From: Isoetes taiwanensis
Taxonomy: Eukaryota; Streptophyta; Lycopodiopsida; Isoetales; Isoetaceae
Length of the DNA stretch: 64,000 bases
Reading direction: 5' to 3'
Assembly: GCA_021234155.1 (NCBI GenBank)
Contig: JAJEKV010000017.1
Location: 20,280,501-20,344,500 of the forward strand
Shown: one piece after another, positions 24,600 through 37,815 of the stretch
Layout of the letters: each line of letters begins with the position of its first letter
Numbering within the stretch: the first letter of the stretch is position 1
Translations under genes and position numbers: made by a program
Notes under the pieces: generated by a model
What the model saw: only the letters and a program-made list of their open reading frames with translations
Told to the model about the DNA's origin: nothing
The model's database searches: none

Positions 24600-25015
24600 A
24601 ACTCCAAGAGCGCCAGACGGAGAGGCCACAACTGGTAGTCCGAGGCATGCCCGAAGAGGAGGGGAGAGTTCGCCCACAACATCCTAACACACATTCTCGA
24701 TCGGATGACATTTCGGGCCGTTCACATTTCCCGAGCAGCTCCGCCATGGGGCTCACCGGTCAGAATAGCGCATTGTCATATTCGCGGTTGCGGATGCTTG
24801 AGTCGCGGATGCCAGATAGCGCCAGTGGCAAGATGCTGGGCGGGGACGCCCTCAGACCCGGACCGACCTCACACCCGCGACAACAGGAGGCACGTAGAGC
24901 TTGTCAGGTCGAGGCATCGCCACCAAAGGGGTGCCGCGGGATTGGTTCGGGCGGGGATGCACATTTTCCTCGCCACCTCGCATTGCTATGCACTTTTTAG
25001 CCCCAATCGCGGTGA
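24600..25015 (+). pseudogene. Family A ORF1 remnant (RNA-binding C-terminal domain)
   Basis: Read across several frames, this matches the ORF1 C terminus of copy A5: VVRGMPEEEG against VVSGLSEEAG, a segment around VRIAHCHIR, and RGAAGLVRAGMHIF against GGAAGLVRGKLRIF. The frame is broken at least four times within 400 bp, and many breaks coincide with CAG/CTG positions of the other copy. Confidence 0.65.
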
Positions 25016-25189
25016 GCGTGGCCCCGCTTCGCTTCTCCTACCACAGCCCCCTTCTCGCCGCTTCCTACTCCTCGCTCCCCTCACGACCTATGCCCCTCTA
25101 CACCTTTGCCTCGCTCCATCTACTTCTCCTCGGCCCTCTTGCGAGTCCCTCCCGCGACTCAGCCGGGCAGATACTGCTAGCTGCTGACA

Positions 25190-27228
25190 AATAGGAATTG
25201 TGCCTCCGGGTGGTCTCATGGAACTGTCGAGGCTTCCCTTGGCGATGGGGATGGGCCTCAACTCCGTGGCAGCCGATATGGATCTCATCTTTCTCATGGA
25301 GACATGGGAGCATGCGGGGCAAAGCTACGATCTGCTAGGGTTACCAACATTTCTCGGTCTTCAACACCGTGACGGGGACGGAGGGGTCATGGTGGGGTTG
25401 CTTGCTACTACCGGACAACCTTGGCACATTCGGTTACCCTCCAGAAGACAGACAGACACAACCAGTACTTGTGGGTTCGTGTGCATAATACCAGTGGCAA
25501 CCCTCTTTTTCTGGCCGCCTGTTATTTCCCTCACGCAGAGAGCACTTTCTATCGCAGCCACTCGATGCAGATAGGATGGACCCTTATGTCGATCTATATG
25601 ATGACATACAGCAGCACAAGCAGTTGGGTAGGGTCGTCCTTCTTGGGGATTTCAATATGCGGACAGGAGTAGAGCAGCCCATGAGACTTGACCCCCTCGC
25701 TGACGATGTCATGCAGCTACACCCTGCAGAGGCAACCTGGCCACGAGGATCGGATGACAGCCAGGTCACTCGCTTTGGCAGACAGTTGCTCCTGCTATGC
25801 GGTATTTTTGACTTGATAATTTGCAATGGCTCGTCCACAAAGGGCCCGCTTCTCACAAGTGCACCCGGCAGACATGGGACAATCGGGGGAGGGTCTAGTG
25901 TGGTGGACTATGTGCTCAGTGAAGCGCAAGATATGCATCTCATCGGCCAAGCTTCCGGTGGGCACCGATAGTCGGGATGAGGAGGTCGACTCGGATCACC
26001 TCCCACTTTATTTGGACATGGCTTGGCAAGCCGCCGAACCCCCACTATGCCAGCCCCTCGCCATCCTCGATTCGACGGATTATGAGCAAAGAGAGGACTA
26101 TGCCGAGATGCTCATGGATGCTCGCCAAAGCAATTCTGCGGGACCCCACACTAGAGCAAAGACACGCAGACCCGGTTGATCGAAGCTATTATGGGATGCG
26201 CCAGACAGTGTGTTTTGGGAGCCCCCCTCCCTCCCCCTCCCCCAGAGCCGCTCGGGGACAGCAACCTTTCCACAGAACGGTGGTTTGATGCGAGTGTAAA
26301 GAACATAGCGCCCAGCTCCATCACATTCTCGGATCCGTGTATCCGGCTGCGGGCCACCACACGCGATCGTGCCCATCTGAAGGAGACAAAGGCGCGGTAC
26401 CTTGCCAGGCACCAGGAGGAGATGTTCGACCTGCTGGACACTCATCCTCGAACCTTTTGGTGCAGAATGCTTCGAAGGCCAGCCCAGCCTACAGGGGACA
26501 TCACACCCGGGCAGTGGGAGCAGTACTTGCAGCAGCTCTATGACCCACCAGGGACGCGTACGCCCATACCCCCACAGGATGGCCCCCCATTGGTTCTCGC
26601 GGAGGAGGATGTGGTGGAGGGCCTGCAACGGCTGGCTAATGGGAAGGCAGCTGACCTCGACGGTATGCAGGACGAGTTACTCAAATGGACAGGGCGGCCC
26701 CTGGTGCCGATCCTCACTATCCTGTTCAACAGAGCATTGCAGGAAGGTTTCCCCCGACAATGGACCACAAGCAGGGTTGTCTTCATTCACAAGGCAGGCG
26801 ACCCACACTGTCCGGCCAATTATCGGACGATCATGGGTCGATTCAAGATTTGCCAAACTGTTATCGCCATTCTCGAAAGCAACAGTTGACCACTGGCAGA
26901 GGCAGCAGATGTGCGAGCCCTCACACAAGCAGGCTTTAGATCCCGCCACTCAACAATTGACCATATCTTTACACTGCGGGCACTGATTGAAGACAGCCGA
27001 AACCATCGGCAGGACTTGTATTGCTGCTTTGTGGACTTCGCGAAGGCTTTCGATACGGTCCCCCGGGAAAAGCTGTGGGCTAGACTGCGTCAACTGGGGC
27101 TGCCGCTGCCTGTGCAGAATGCCATATACAGGTTGTATGAGAGTTGTTTTGGCGGGATGCAGCCGACGGGCCAAGCATTCACCAGTAGTATCGGGGTCCG
27201 ACAGGGCTGCCCCCCTGACAATGTCAAC
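25190..27228 (+). pseudogene. Family A ORF2: endonuclease and N-terminal RT, truncated
   Basis: The endonuclease begins near 25200 (MELSRLPLAMGMGLN, DLIFLMETWEHAG), with YVDLYDDIQQHKQLG and LLGDFNMRTG near 25580-25680 and SSVVDYVLS near 25900. Between endonuclease and RT lies a linker with GDITPGQWEQYLQQLYDPP. RT motifs follow: LANGKAADLDGMQDELLKW, SRVVFIHKAGDPHCPANYR, FVDFAKAFDTVPREKLW and SSIGVRQGCPP. Frameshifts occur near 25430, 25570, 25970, 26170 and 26850. Truncated at 27228, it lacks the catalytic YADD and everything beyond. Confidence 0.85.
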
Positions 27229-28621
27229 ATCAAATCTGTAGGAACCAAGCATGATAGTCCATAATGTTCCATTATAATAGTTGTCATCCTTTTCTTCCGC
27301 TACTAGCTTGCATGTAACTATTTAGCTTATCTCCTTCACATAACAAAATCCATGCATGTAAACCATGTCATTAACATGTAATGTGCTGCACAATAACTAT
27401 ACGGCCCTGTATCCTCATGGAAAATTGCATCATAGATGCATTTAAAGTTGCAGCCATGAAGATATTCCTTCTCATAAAACTAGTTGGCTTTTTCTACCTT
27501 CAAACTTGCTTTCTTCTCCACTAGACTTCTTGAGTTCTTTGCATTGAGAATTTTAATGCTGCTACTTTCCAAAAATTTAGCAGTTAATTTTTTTATTAAT
27601 CTTCCTAGCCACATGAATTAGCTTCTTGCTTGTCACATTGCCACTTCCAATTTGAACTTTAGCTTTAGTCTTTGGTAGGATAATTATACTATAGAAGATT
27701 CTTAGCCTCTTTGTTTAGACCCAATGTCCTCCTAAGACTGGCGGCTACGTGTTTATATAAAGGTTGAACGTTCATCAGCTGCCAATTCAGTTCCTTAATG
27801 CAATATAACCTCCGTAAAGGCTTTTCAACTTATTGCTAGAAGGATTAATAATGTGACAGAATGTGAATTTCATTTAATCAAAGAATGCTTTATAAGATTG
27901 TCCTATGTATGTACAGAATTAAAAGAACTAAAGATTATGTCAAACATCTAAACAAACTATCAAACTTTAATAAGCATTAACGCCTACAGGGCAGTTAAAT
28001 ACATGTCAGATTGCAGACATTGTTTTGACTACTCCAGCACCCAGGATCTCTTGCATAACATAGTCATTCTACAGTGCTATGATTGCCACATCAACAGAGA
28101 TTGGAAACCTTATCGGCAAGCGTTGAAATATTCCACTGCTAGTGTCATACTATGTTTTCACTCATGTAAATAGGGCAACGTCAATCCTGATCTACAAGGC
28201 AAACATCTATCTATATCTAATACTAAAAGCAAAAAAAGATAGTCTATGCGCGTTTTGGACCATTGATTTTGCTATTTTATTTTTATCCGTGAATTTTATC
28301 CCTTTGATTTCGATGTGGTGACTGTCCTTTCGGATGGATATCCTAAGGCATGCATTTCTTTCTCACAAACACACCGGGACTTCATCACCGGGATGTGATC
28401 ATTGATGCAGACGGTTGTGCAAGGACGATTGTGCATGCCTTTCATTGCAGCTTTTCAGCCGTTCGATCGCACTGATGGTTTAGATGTTAACTTCTTTCTA
28501 GGAGCGATCTCCGGTTGTAACGTGCGCTTTTGCTCTTGCAGTTTGATCTTTGGATGGAATGAGGACAAAAAAAACGGTGATGAATTTTTGAGAGCTCGAT
28601 TATGACATGGGTATTTTTGCT
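27229..28621. other. AT-rich non-coding stretch
   Basis: No supported feature. The junction with the LINE at 27228 has no poly(A) or visible target duplication, so the LINE was cut by deletion or recombination rather than by 5' truncation on insertion. Confidence 0.45.
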
Positions 28622-28650
28622 TAGAAGGAAGGAAGGAAGGAAGGAAGGTA
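28622..28650. repeat. (AAGG)n tail of LINE copy A2
   Basis: About six AAGG units directly adjoin the family A 3' end. Read on the element strand this is a (CCTT)n tail. Confidence 0.85.
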
Positions 28651-30095
28651 TCTTTATCGTCCACGGAGACCAATCGGTCTATGGGACCCAATACAAAAGC
28701 GCAGCAAGCGGATTACTACCCGGATTAAAAAACCCCCGCCCCGAAGGGTTTTCGAGGGAAAAACCGTGGCAGCAATCAGCCTGCTGACAAACTGTTCCAA
28801 TATACGAAATACAAAAACACACAAATATATACACTCATGTACCGTACCCATAGTGCCCGATCGTTGAAAGCAGCCAAGGGCAAAGGCTGGCTCGCAGATC
28901 CGCATTACCTCCGAATGTACGACCCTAGCGCACGCATCGACGGCGGTGTATTCATCAAAGAAATGTAGGGGCAAGTCCGCCCAGTACTAAGGGCGTGATC
29001 CGCCCGGACCGATCAACTCGGGCAACTCGAAAGTGTGAGACTCATCCTCAATGGCACCCGCTTGACAAAGACCGACAGCCCCCGCCCGGTGGCTCCCCCA
29101 ATCCACCGCCCATCTCGATGCGAGAGATGGTGGGCACCGCGCTTAATGGAGGCAATGAGTCGGCGCTTTTCGTGGGTACCGGGAACGCAGTAGAGCCGGC
29201 GGGCCCCGCCAACGCGGGTTGATGTGCTCCTTGTAATGGGCCATTTTGACTCGCTTAGAGCCGCCGGTCCTAGAGCTTGCTGCGAAGCAAGCGCCCGTAT
29301 TCCCCAAGCCGCCACGATTGGCCTCAGGTCCACTGCACGACGACTGCGTTCTCGCGACGCTCCATCCGGGCGAACCAATCGATCTCTTACCCTCCAACAA
29401 AGTTCCTCGAGTCCAAGGGCCCATTGCCACGCCAGAAGCTGTGCGGGAGCCGAGCATCACCCATATTAACCACTTTCTCGAAAGTAGACGATGTGTCTAT
29501 CAATGGCTGCCTCAAGCGGCAAGAATCCAGCTCGCAGCATAACCGATAGGGGACAAGCTTTCACCCCAAGTGCCCGTGCTAAAATGCCTTCGCGACTGCC
29601 CAAGTCATTCCAGTGTCGCCAAAGAGATGACCGGCCCCAAACCTCGACCCCGCATTTAAGGACAAAGTTCGACCGGCCACCAAACAGAGTGTGGACTGAT
29701 GGCCCCAATCATAGAGCTCACCGGTGATGGCTTGTTCGTGATGGCATAAAGCGCTTTCAGGCTGCTGTCACTCGGGCAAGCGGATGGACGTCTCCCAACA
29801 GAGCGAGGAGGGGAACTCCACCCCTAGGTACTTGTAGGTGGGCGTGACCTCCACAGGCTGTCCTCGATATGTGAGTGCAGGAGGCCTGGGGTGGCGTGAA
29901 GAGGATATGAGAACCACCCTGGTCTTGGCTAGATTCACGCGCATGTCTCAGAGCCCCGCGTAATGTGTCTAGGGCATCCGTGATGAGACGCAGATAGCTT
30001 CGGGTGTGGGCGGAAGGTCAACATCGCCCCAGATAAATGAGGTGGGCGGATGACCTGGTGCAAAAACTGTATGCCATCCCCCCCATCAATAGCCT
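28651..30095 (-). mobile_element. LINE family A, copy A2 (3' part)
   Basis: The 3' end has the family signature (complement of CCACGGAGACCAATCGG, then the AAAACCC/GGGTTTT hairpin region near 28735-28760). Coding remnants upstream include WGRSSLWRHWNDLGSREGIL and AAIDRHIVYF (29708-29466), and farther right a degenerate RT box (HLIYLGDVDLP near 30030) and VNLAKTRVVLISSSR. The sequence stops near 30095, just upstream of the RT catalytic box, so it is 5'-truncated. Frames are heavily broken. Confidence 0.8.
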
Positions 30096-31671
30096 GTGAT
30101 AAATATTCATAATCTGATACAAAAAAAAAAAGTATGTGTCGCTTTATAATAGTATTGGAAGAATGAAAGGAATAACGTGCAATTCTAATCCTCTAGTGCG
30201 AGAACAAGAACACAAGTAGCCAAGGAGCTGAACAACGCTAATACACATTTATCTAAAACCTGTTAAATTGCAAATAAAAGCGAGTTACAATTGTACCACA
30301 ACTACACTCTCCTTTCTATTCGATCCTCTAGTGGCTTTCTGGGCTTGAAGCTTACACCATGTTAAGCAAGCTCATGACATCCTTTGGTGTGGTAAGGTTC
30401 TACCCCTTAAGCTAATGTGGCATAGTTGTTATGCAGGTCCAATCATCATGCTATCACCTTCCGTATTAATTTTCTGATATGTAGACTATGATACGACTAC
30501 TATTTCTTCAACGTTATAATGAAGTGAACATTGATTGGACTTCTGGATTTTCTTCAATCGTAGTCCCTAAAATCTTGTGCTTGAAGTGAAGGATATTTTT
30601 AAAATGATTCATATTGTATGCTCTTAGCTTTCTTGGTAGAGGTCAGTTTTAAATAAAATTCCTCTGCTACATTCTCTTTTGAGACAGGTTCATAAGAAAA
30701 TAAACAAATTCAATGCCACATAATTTACGTTGATGTTTCTCAATTGTTTGAGCTCGTGTATTGTCCGATTTAAATATGAATTCCCACTAAGGCATCTAAC
30801 CTGCCACAAGAGAACCCAACCTAGATACATTATACCTTGTATTGCCCTGCTCAAGTTCTATGAACATTAGATTTTCTCCATTTGCATTACTCCTATATAA
30901 TATGTCCTCAGTAGACTTGTAGATGGAGCCATGATGGGTCCAAAAGCATGTTGCCAATGTAGTAGTCCGCAAAAAATATAAATGAAGCATATGCGCAACT
31001 AAAGTGGAAATAGTATCAAGCAAAAATTGGTTGTATCCCCAACGCAACGCAATGCAATGCAATCAACCCTCCTCTTATCTTCCTTCCGTCTTCAATTTTA
31101 AATATGTGTAAAAGATTTTTCTTGTCTGTACACACCTATCCCATGACCTAATACCAGCACTGCCAACCTTTACCTCAAGCCTGCCTTACCGTTAGTTTCT
31201 TTTTTCTTTTTAACAATAAGCTATTCACTTGTCAAAGATCTACGGTGATGCTGAGGACGTGGTGGAAATCCCGTAGCACCTAGCTAACTATTTTGAAAAG
31301 GTCCATGGACATCCCCTGTCATTTAAATTTAGAGTTATCGGCAGCGTTTCAGAGTGTTTTAGTTTCAAAGTGAGAGTTTTGGTAATTGCCAGCACCACTT
31401 CGTGGAATCAAAGCAGAGGTGCCAGTTAAGGCGTGCCATCGTAGGATTGGGTTTGAGCAAAATGGCAGGCCCTTAACTCCTCGAGTCGAATCTGGCCCTT
31501 AGGTATCCAAAATGGCCGGAGGATTGACCGGCGCGTGAACTTTGACTCACTTGGGGCAATTTGCTAAGTGGGCGAAACATGGCGACCATACCTATTCCCC
31601 ATATGTATCTATCTAGCAACCCATACTTCTAAATTGTAGTCTGCGTTAGTACTTCTGCTAAAACTGCTCCA
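30096..31671. other. Non-coding, upstream of the PPR gene
   Basis: A run of 12 A lies near 30120. ORF 30796-31062 (minus) has no recognisable features. The last few hundred bases should hold the PPR promoter, but I see no clear TATA box. Confidence 0.4.
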
Positions 31672-33984
31672 GTGAATACAATACCGCGCAAATGCGAACA
31701 CGTAATGATACTGGCAAGGCCATGGCCACCCGCTCCCAAATCCTCCAAGTTTTCACAAATTCGAGAACTGAAGGGAGTCGAATTAAGGAAGGAAAACGAA
31801 TTAGAAAAACAGGTAGATCCTTCTGTCATTGCCCCCTTATTGCGTCAATGTAGCAAGGCAAATGGGTTATGTGAAGGCAAAAAAATTCATGCGCAAGTCA
31901 TTGGATCTGACAAGGTTCGAGATGTGTACCTGGGCAATTTTCTCGTTAATATGTATGGAAAAAGTGGGGACTTGAACAATTGCCATAATGTGTTTGACAG
32001 GATTGAGCAGAGGAATGTGTTCTCCTGGTCTATACTTATTGCCTCGTTTGTTCAACATGGTTTTGGCAACAAGGTTCTTCACTTGTTTGCGCAAATGCAA
32101 GTTGAGGAAGTAAATCCTAACAGGTATACCTTTAGCAGCATTCTGAGCGCTTGCTGTGGTTTGGGCTCTCTTGCAAAGGGGAAAGTAATCCATGCCAGTG
32201 TTGTGAGCAGAAATTTTGGAGGAGATACGGTTGTGGGAAATGCACTCGTGAATTTTTATGCTAAGTATGGCAGTGTGGATGATGCCAGGATAACGTTTGA
32301 AAGGATACGTACCCAGGACGTGATTTCATGGAATGCCATGATTGGAGCATATGGGCAGAATGGTCTAGCCTGTGAGGCTCTTGATCTGTATATGAAGATG
32401 CAGTTACAAGGTGTGGAACTTGATATGGTGGCTTTTTCTACTGTTGTCAACGCATGTGGAAATGTAGGAGTACTAGAAGAAGGAAAACGGTTACATGCAT
32501 GTATAATTCGTCGAGGTTTTGGATCGGATGTGTTTCTGGGAACCTCCTTAATGAATATGTATGGAGACTGCCAGGCACTAGATGATGCCATAGAGGTGCT
32601 TGGGAGAATGCCAAAAAAAGAGATGTAGTTGCTTGGACTACTATGGTTGCTGCATTTGTTCAAAATGGGCATGAGAAAGAGGCCCTTGAAGTATTTATTT
32701 CGCCAGATGCAGAATGAATGTGTGGAAGCAAATGAGGTTACTTTTATCAGTCTTGTAAATGGATGTGCCACCTTAGGTTCTTTGGGAAATGGTAAGCTTC
32801 TTCATGCCAATGTTATTGATCATGGATTTGATTTGGATGTCTGCTTAGGGACCTCTGTCTTGAACATGTATGGTAAATGTGGGAACATAGTGGAAGCAAG
32901 AAGAGTCTTTTGCAAGTTCTCTGACAGAAGTTTACCTCTGTGGAATGCAATGATTGCAACTGCTGCACAGAATGGACATAACCAAGAAGCTATTGCACTC
33001 TTTCATGAACTGCAGAAGGCTGGACATAACCCCAACAAAATTACTTTTGTCAGTATTCTTGAGGGATGTGGTAGCTTGTTGGAGGGTAAAGACATGCATT
33101 TGTGCATTAGGGATAGTGGATTTGAATCTGATGTTGTTGTCAGGAATGCGCTTATCACTATGTATTGCAAATGGGGCAGTTTGGAGGATGCACATAATGT
33201 ATTTGTTAACATGCGTGAACGAGATGTTATTTCATGGAATGGCATGATTACTGCATGTGCTCAACATGGGCACAGTAAGGAGGCAATAGAACTTTTCCAG
33301 GAAATGTCGCTTAATGGTATAGATCCTAACAATATAACTGTCGTAAGTGTTCTTGATGCATGTGCCAACATGGCTGATGCAAAGGCAGGTATGCACATAC
33401 ATAAGCAGATAGCAACTAAATCCTTTGAGTTAGATGTCTTTGTAGAAACAGCTCTTTTAAATATGTACAATAAATGTGGAAATGTGGAGTATGCACGAAC
33501 CATATTTGATAACATGCGGGAACGCAATCTCTTTTCCTGGACTACTATGATTTCAGCATATGCTCAGCATGGACATGGCAAGGAGGCCTTTGATCTGCTT
33601 CAAAAAATGCAGCAGCAAGGCCTAATGTTAACCAAAGTTGGGTTGATCAGTATGCTTTCTGCATGTAGTTACACAGGACTTCTAGATGAGGCCTTGCACT
33701 TGTTTATTGTTATAACCCAATCATCTGAAGTACCATCTATTGAACACTATGGTTGCCTCATTGATCTTCTTTCACGTCTAGGTTTGTTGAGTTTAATCGA
33801 AGATGTGCTTCACAACTTGCCATTTGAAGCTAATGCTGTGTTGTGGACAATTATGTTTGGTGCATGCAAAATGCATGGTGACGTACAACGGGGAAATTGT
33901 GCTGCAATACACAGTATTGATTTAGATCCTCGTGATTCTGGAATATACACTCTGCTTTCAAACATGCATGCTGATGGCAAGTGA
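31672..33984 (+). CDS. PLS-class pentatricopeptide repeat protein, intronless, two compensating frameshifts
   Basis: About 770 residues of tandem PPR motifs of P, L and S types. Each unit has the usual helix pair and phrases such as DVISWNAMIGAYGQNG, NVFSWSILIASFVQHG and GLEEGK-like turns, with units at roughly 35-residue spacing. Such proteins bind organellar RNA and act in editing, splicing or stability; the Arg/Pro-rich N terminus fits organelle import. The frame is lost in a 7-A run at about 32612 and regained in TATTTATTT near 32694; the hidden 60-70 bp encodes RDVVAWTTMVAAFVQNGHE, so the repeat is intact apart from two single-base changes. The C terminus ends after an E-like region at SNMHADGK; no DYW domain follows. 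Sequence error at homopolymers is as likely as real inactivation. Confidence 0.9.
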
Positions 33985-35164
33985 TGAACGAGAAATTGAC
34001 AAAGTTTTAACAGGTGCCAAACATGATAGCTCATTGCTAAGTTGCAACAGAACCAGCCAATGGATCAGACCTTTGGGTTCTTTATGTGATCAGTGACAGT
34101 AACTGTACAAGTTGAATGATGCCATGGACGCTTTCTGGTGAGCAACAGCAGTATATCATATCATGGCTAAACTTTCTCAAACGAGAAGGCAAAGAATGTC
34201 TTTGAAGGAAATGTAGCAAGAATTGAGTTGATGAGAGGAAGAAATGTCTAGCTGACCAGCCGGAGTAGTGTTGAAATGCTTGGTCTAAATGGTACACAAG
34301 GAAGATGCCTGAGAGCAAGATTTGGAGACCTAGGATTGTTTGCTAAATGCCTTAGGACATAACGAGATTACTTGGAGACTTGCATATACAATTTTACGAA
34401 ATATGATATCGAATGTTACCATCTTTTGAGTAAATAGACTAACAATTTATCAAATGGAATATAAAAAATTGTAAGGCAATATGAATAGGTTGTATCCTTT
34501 CTGAAACATAAGAAATTCTAAGACAACATTATAAAGCATGATAGGAGCATATGTAAGAGAAAGGAAAGTAGCGGTCCTTTGACTATACCAAGACAATGTC
34601 CTATTTTTACTCTTCATTGTAGATTGGCACATCTACTAATACTTTGCAACTAAAACATAGACCTTGTAATTAATATATAGATCCATATTTAAGACATCAA
34701 AACTTCCAAAATAAAGTGCTTAAAAAATATGGATTCAAACATTACCTTTTAAAGTCCAACTACATGATCAATATAACAACTCCAAAAAAAGAAGAAAACT
34801 TCTAAAAGGTATGAGATAAGTATTAATGCCATTTAAAGAGCTTCTTTTTGCCATGATTTAGTTTTTGGAGACTTGAAGAGAAGATATTACTACTACAACA
34901 GATATAAGGTTATAAATGGAGTTCAGCTTAATGTTGTCTGAGGTCGCAAATGTGGCGCGTGGAGGCCTTGCAACTTCTCGGGTGCTATAACTAGCACTGC
35001 TGCTGTGCCATCATCTGCTAATGCTATTGCAACCCCTCCAGATGCTGCCATTATCGCTAATGCCACAACAATTGATAATGCTGCAACCCCTCGGGGTGCT
35101 GCCACTGCCATTGGTACTCCTCCAGTTGATGCTGCTGGTGACCCCCTTTTAATGGCAGCTTGTT
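33985..35164. other. PPR 3' flank and Ala/Pro/Thr-rich remnant
   Basis: Just after the PPR stop, another frame (about 33975-34090) continues coding-like (KVLTGAKHDSSLLSCNRTSQ), perhaps the true end of the PPR protein. AT-rich sequence follows. 34985-35150 encodes a low-complexity Ala/Pro/Thr stretch (AIATPPDAAIIANATTIDNA) of unknown origin, directly upstream of LINE copy A3. Confidence 0.4.
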
Positions 35165-35870
35165 ACTTCCTGCATGGCCACAAGCAGGGTTGTTTCCATT
35201 TACAAGGCAGGAGATCCACACTGCCCAGCCAATTACTAGGCAATCATGGTCAGTTTAGTTTTGCAAAACTTCTAGACGGCATTCTAGAGAAGCAGCTGAC
35301 CAGATGGCAGAGGAACTAGATGTGCGAGCCCTCACGCAAGCAAGTTTTAGACCCTAACACTCAACCATAGATCACATCGTCATATTGAGGACTTTGGCTG
35401 ACGACAAAAAGAACCGTCGGCAAGATCTGTATTGTTGCTTCGTTAACTTTGCGAAGGCTTTTGACACTGTGCCTTGGGAAAAGTTGTGGCCAAGATTGTG
35501 ACAATTAGGGGCCCCTGTAGATACGCAGAATCGAGTGTACAGGCTGTAGGAGCGCTGTTCAGGCTGAATACAGCCGAAGGAACAACTATTCACAAGAAGT
35601 ATTGGGATCCGCCAGGGATGCCCTCTCTCCAACACTATTTGACCTCTACATTGACAAGCTAGAAAGCTGGCTCGCTGATAATGGGGGTGGCGGGATCCAA
35701 CTTTTGCATCAGGTCATCTAGCAGCTCATATATACGCATGATATCGACCTTTTAGCTCACACTCCGGAGGATATACAATCTCATCTAGATGTCTGGACGC
35801 ATTCTGCCAGGCCGCAGACATGTACATCAATCTGGCTAAGATTAAAGTGGTTCTCATCTCATCCTCATTG

Positions 35871-37815
35871 TTGACCCACAAGGGGTCAACATAATTCATC
35901 TGAGCACATGCTACCTCACTATTTTCTTTAATGGAGAGACCATTATCAACATTCTGCACTAGCCATTTATGTGTCTTACTTATGTTGGCATCTTAGGTGT
36001 CCAAAAGGCCCTGCAGTTGCCCAATCTTGACCCTCATTTATGAATACGACCTCATTTCCATCATTTTGATGCCCTTCATTCCCCTCATTTTGGAGTTAAG
36101 TGTCTTTGCTAGTGCAACACTTCTATTTTTTCCATTACAGGGTAAAACAGGGATATATTCAAAGTTCAAGATGCATTCAGTACTATTTAGAGAATCAGCC
36201 CTATACTTGAAGAGAACTCCCGACAAGCATGCAAAGATTTGCATAGGCCTATCTATAATCGTGGAGATGCTCAAATGTGAAGCAAACTAGAGATACACTC
36301 AACTTTTGGAGTCAATAATTGAAGAAACATCTTTAAGGAGACCCAGAACAAGTACAATTTAGATACAACTTTAGGTCCATGCTGGATTGACTTTAAAGAT
36401 TGTCCACCATTTTTCATCATGATTATCAGCATTCCAAAACCTTCCTAGACTACCTTCCAGTTTTACTTCCATTCGTGATTGCCATTTCTTCAGTCCCCAT
36501 CCACATTTGTTGCATTCCCTTATTGGCATATGTAATGGTAACCAGACTCAGAAAAATTCCAGTAGCGTTACCCAGACTCAAAAAAAAAAAAAAAAAAAAA
36601 AAGATGTCAAAGAGGAGCGAGAGAAAACAAATTGGTTTTTGTCTGTTATACCATGCTGCCAGAATGTTTCTCTCGAGCTAGTTTACTATATTTTCTCATT
36701 TGATTTTTATGGTGTCCCCTTCAATGTTCAAGCCTCTTCACATTTTTTTCAATTTTTTCTTGCCAAAGTCAAACTAGCATGCCCTTAAAAGTGGCATCTA
36801 AACCTCTTGAAACCCTAAGCTCCAAGGTGTAACGTAATGCCGACCGAAAATGGAAGGAAGATCATTCCATGTCATTTGCCCGATTCTCAACGACGGTTTA
36901 GGCTCCACTCCGTGTGATTCAAGCGGCTGAACAATCAGCTCCAGCCACGTAGGAGCACCGAGCATGGAAATCTGCAGATTTGGAGAAGGAAATCATAAAA
37001 GAAGGCAGAAGAAATCCATTGGCACGGCTCCAGGAACACCATTATTCCAGTGAGTGCAGTCCTATTGCATAGAATTATCTGTGATTTGTATTTGTGAAGA
37101 TCTGAATTGTTATGTTTACTTCATTATTGCTTCCAGTATATCGTTGAATTCTCCAAATGATAAGGATATATCAATGTGTCCATTCCTTAAATGTTGTGCA
37201 GCAGCTTGCTGCCTCTTAAATGTTGTGCAGCAGCTTGATGTCTCTGTGAGTTCACTGAGCATATTATTTGCTGCTACATGAGAGATATACAGTTATAGAA
37301 GGTACACGCAGTGTTGAAGAATCTACATTATGAAGTTTGATTAATTTCGTTGCAGCTATTGTATCTTTGCGAAGTTGCGGAGCATATTACCTGCATTTTT
37401 AAGCAAGAAAAGCAGAAGCATTCACCTGGAAATAGGCCTTATTGTAAATCTTATTGTTGCTTGATGTTGCATCATCAGCAAACTATTATTTGAAGTCCAA
37501 CTTGGACTTATACTGTACTATCAATTGCATCTTGAATACAAAGAAATATCCCTGCTCTGGTTTTGGGAAGTAATAGATCGGATGCGAAATTGTATTATCA
37601 CTGTTTTAGTTTGAAGTTTTACATTTGCATTGTTTTGTCTGTTAGCTTTTGTTGGCTGCAGTAGGGAGAGATTGTCTACTATCTTGTGTTGACTGCAGCA
37701 GGGAGAGAAGGATGATAACAGTGGTAAAGGAAAGTTTTATTAGTTTGGAAGTACAATGAATAAAGTGATTGCTAAATCATATTGAAATAAGTAGTCAAGA
37801 TAGTTGGTGTATTGC
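35871..37815. mobile_element. Insertion inside LINE copy A3, type unknown
   Basis: About 1.95 kb interrupts the LINE between the coding segments LAKIKVVLISSS and the one preceding ALYAMQNNSH. The left edge starts with a small palindrome (TTGACCC, 4 nt, GGGGTCAA). Inside are a 23-nt poly(A) at 36580-36602 and a 27-bp direct duplication near 37188-37230 (CTTAAATGTTGTGCAGCAGC). I found no inverted ends, LTRs or clear target duplication. Confidence 0.5.
36580..36602 (+). repeat. Poly(A) tract
   Basis: An uninterrupted A run, possibly the tail of a plus-strand retroposon ending here. The preceding sequence repeats ACCAGACTCA and CCAGACTCA 40 bp apart. Confidence 0.6.

Larger units (their letters stand above)
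24600..27228 (+). mobile_element. LINE family A, copy A1 (5' and central part)
   Basis: Plus-strand counterpart of the minus-strand element at 50.4-56.2 kb. It holds an ORF1 remnant (24600-25015) followed by ORF2 endonuclease and reverse transcriptase to 27228. The match stops abruptly just after the RT motif RQGCPP, before the YADD box, so the 3' half is missing. The left limit is uncertain. Confidence 0.8.

Noticed and set aside
23735-25322. Many long ORFs on both strands
   Set aside because: High GC removes stop codons in all frames. Only the ORF1-like and endonuclease-like pieces on the plus strand match something.
34923-35319. Ala-rich ORFs on both strands as a gene
   Set aside because: The plus ORF runs into LINE reverse transcriptase sequence, and the rest is low-complexity Ala/Pro/Thr without domain or conservation evidence.
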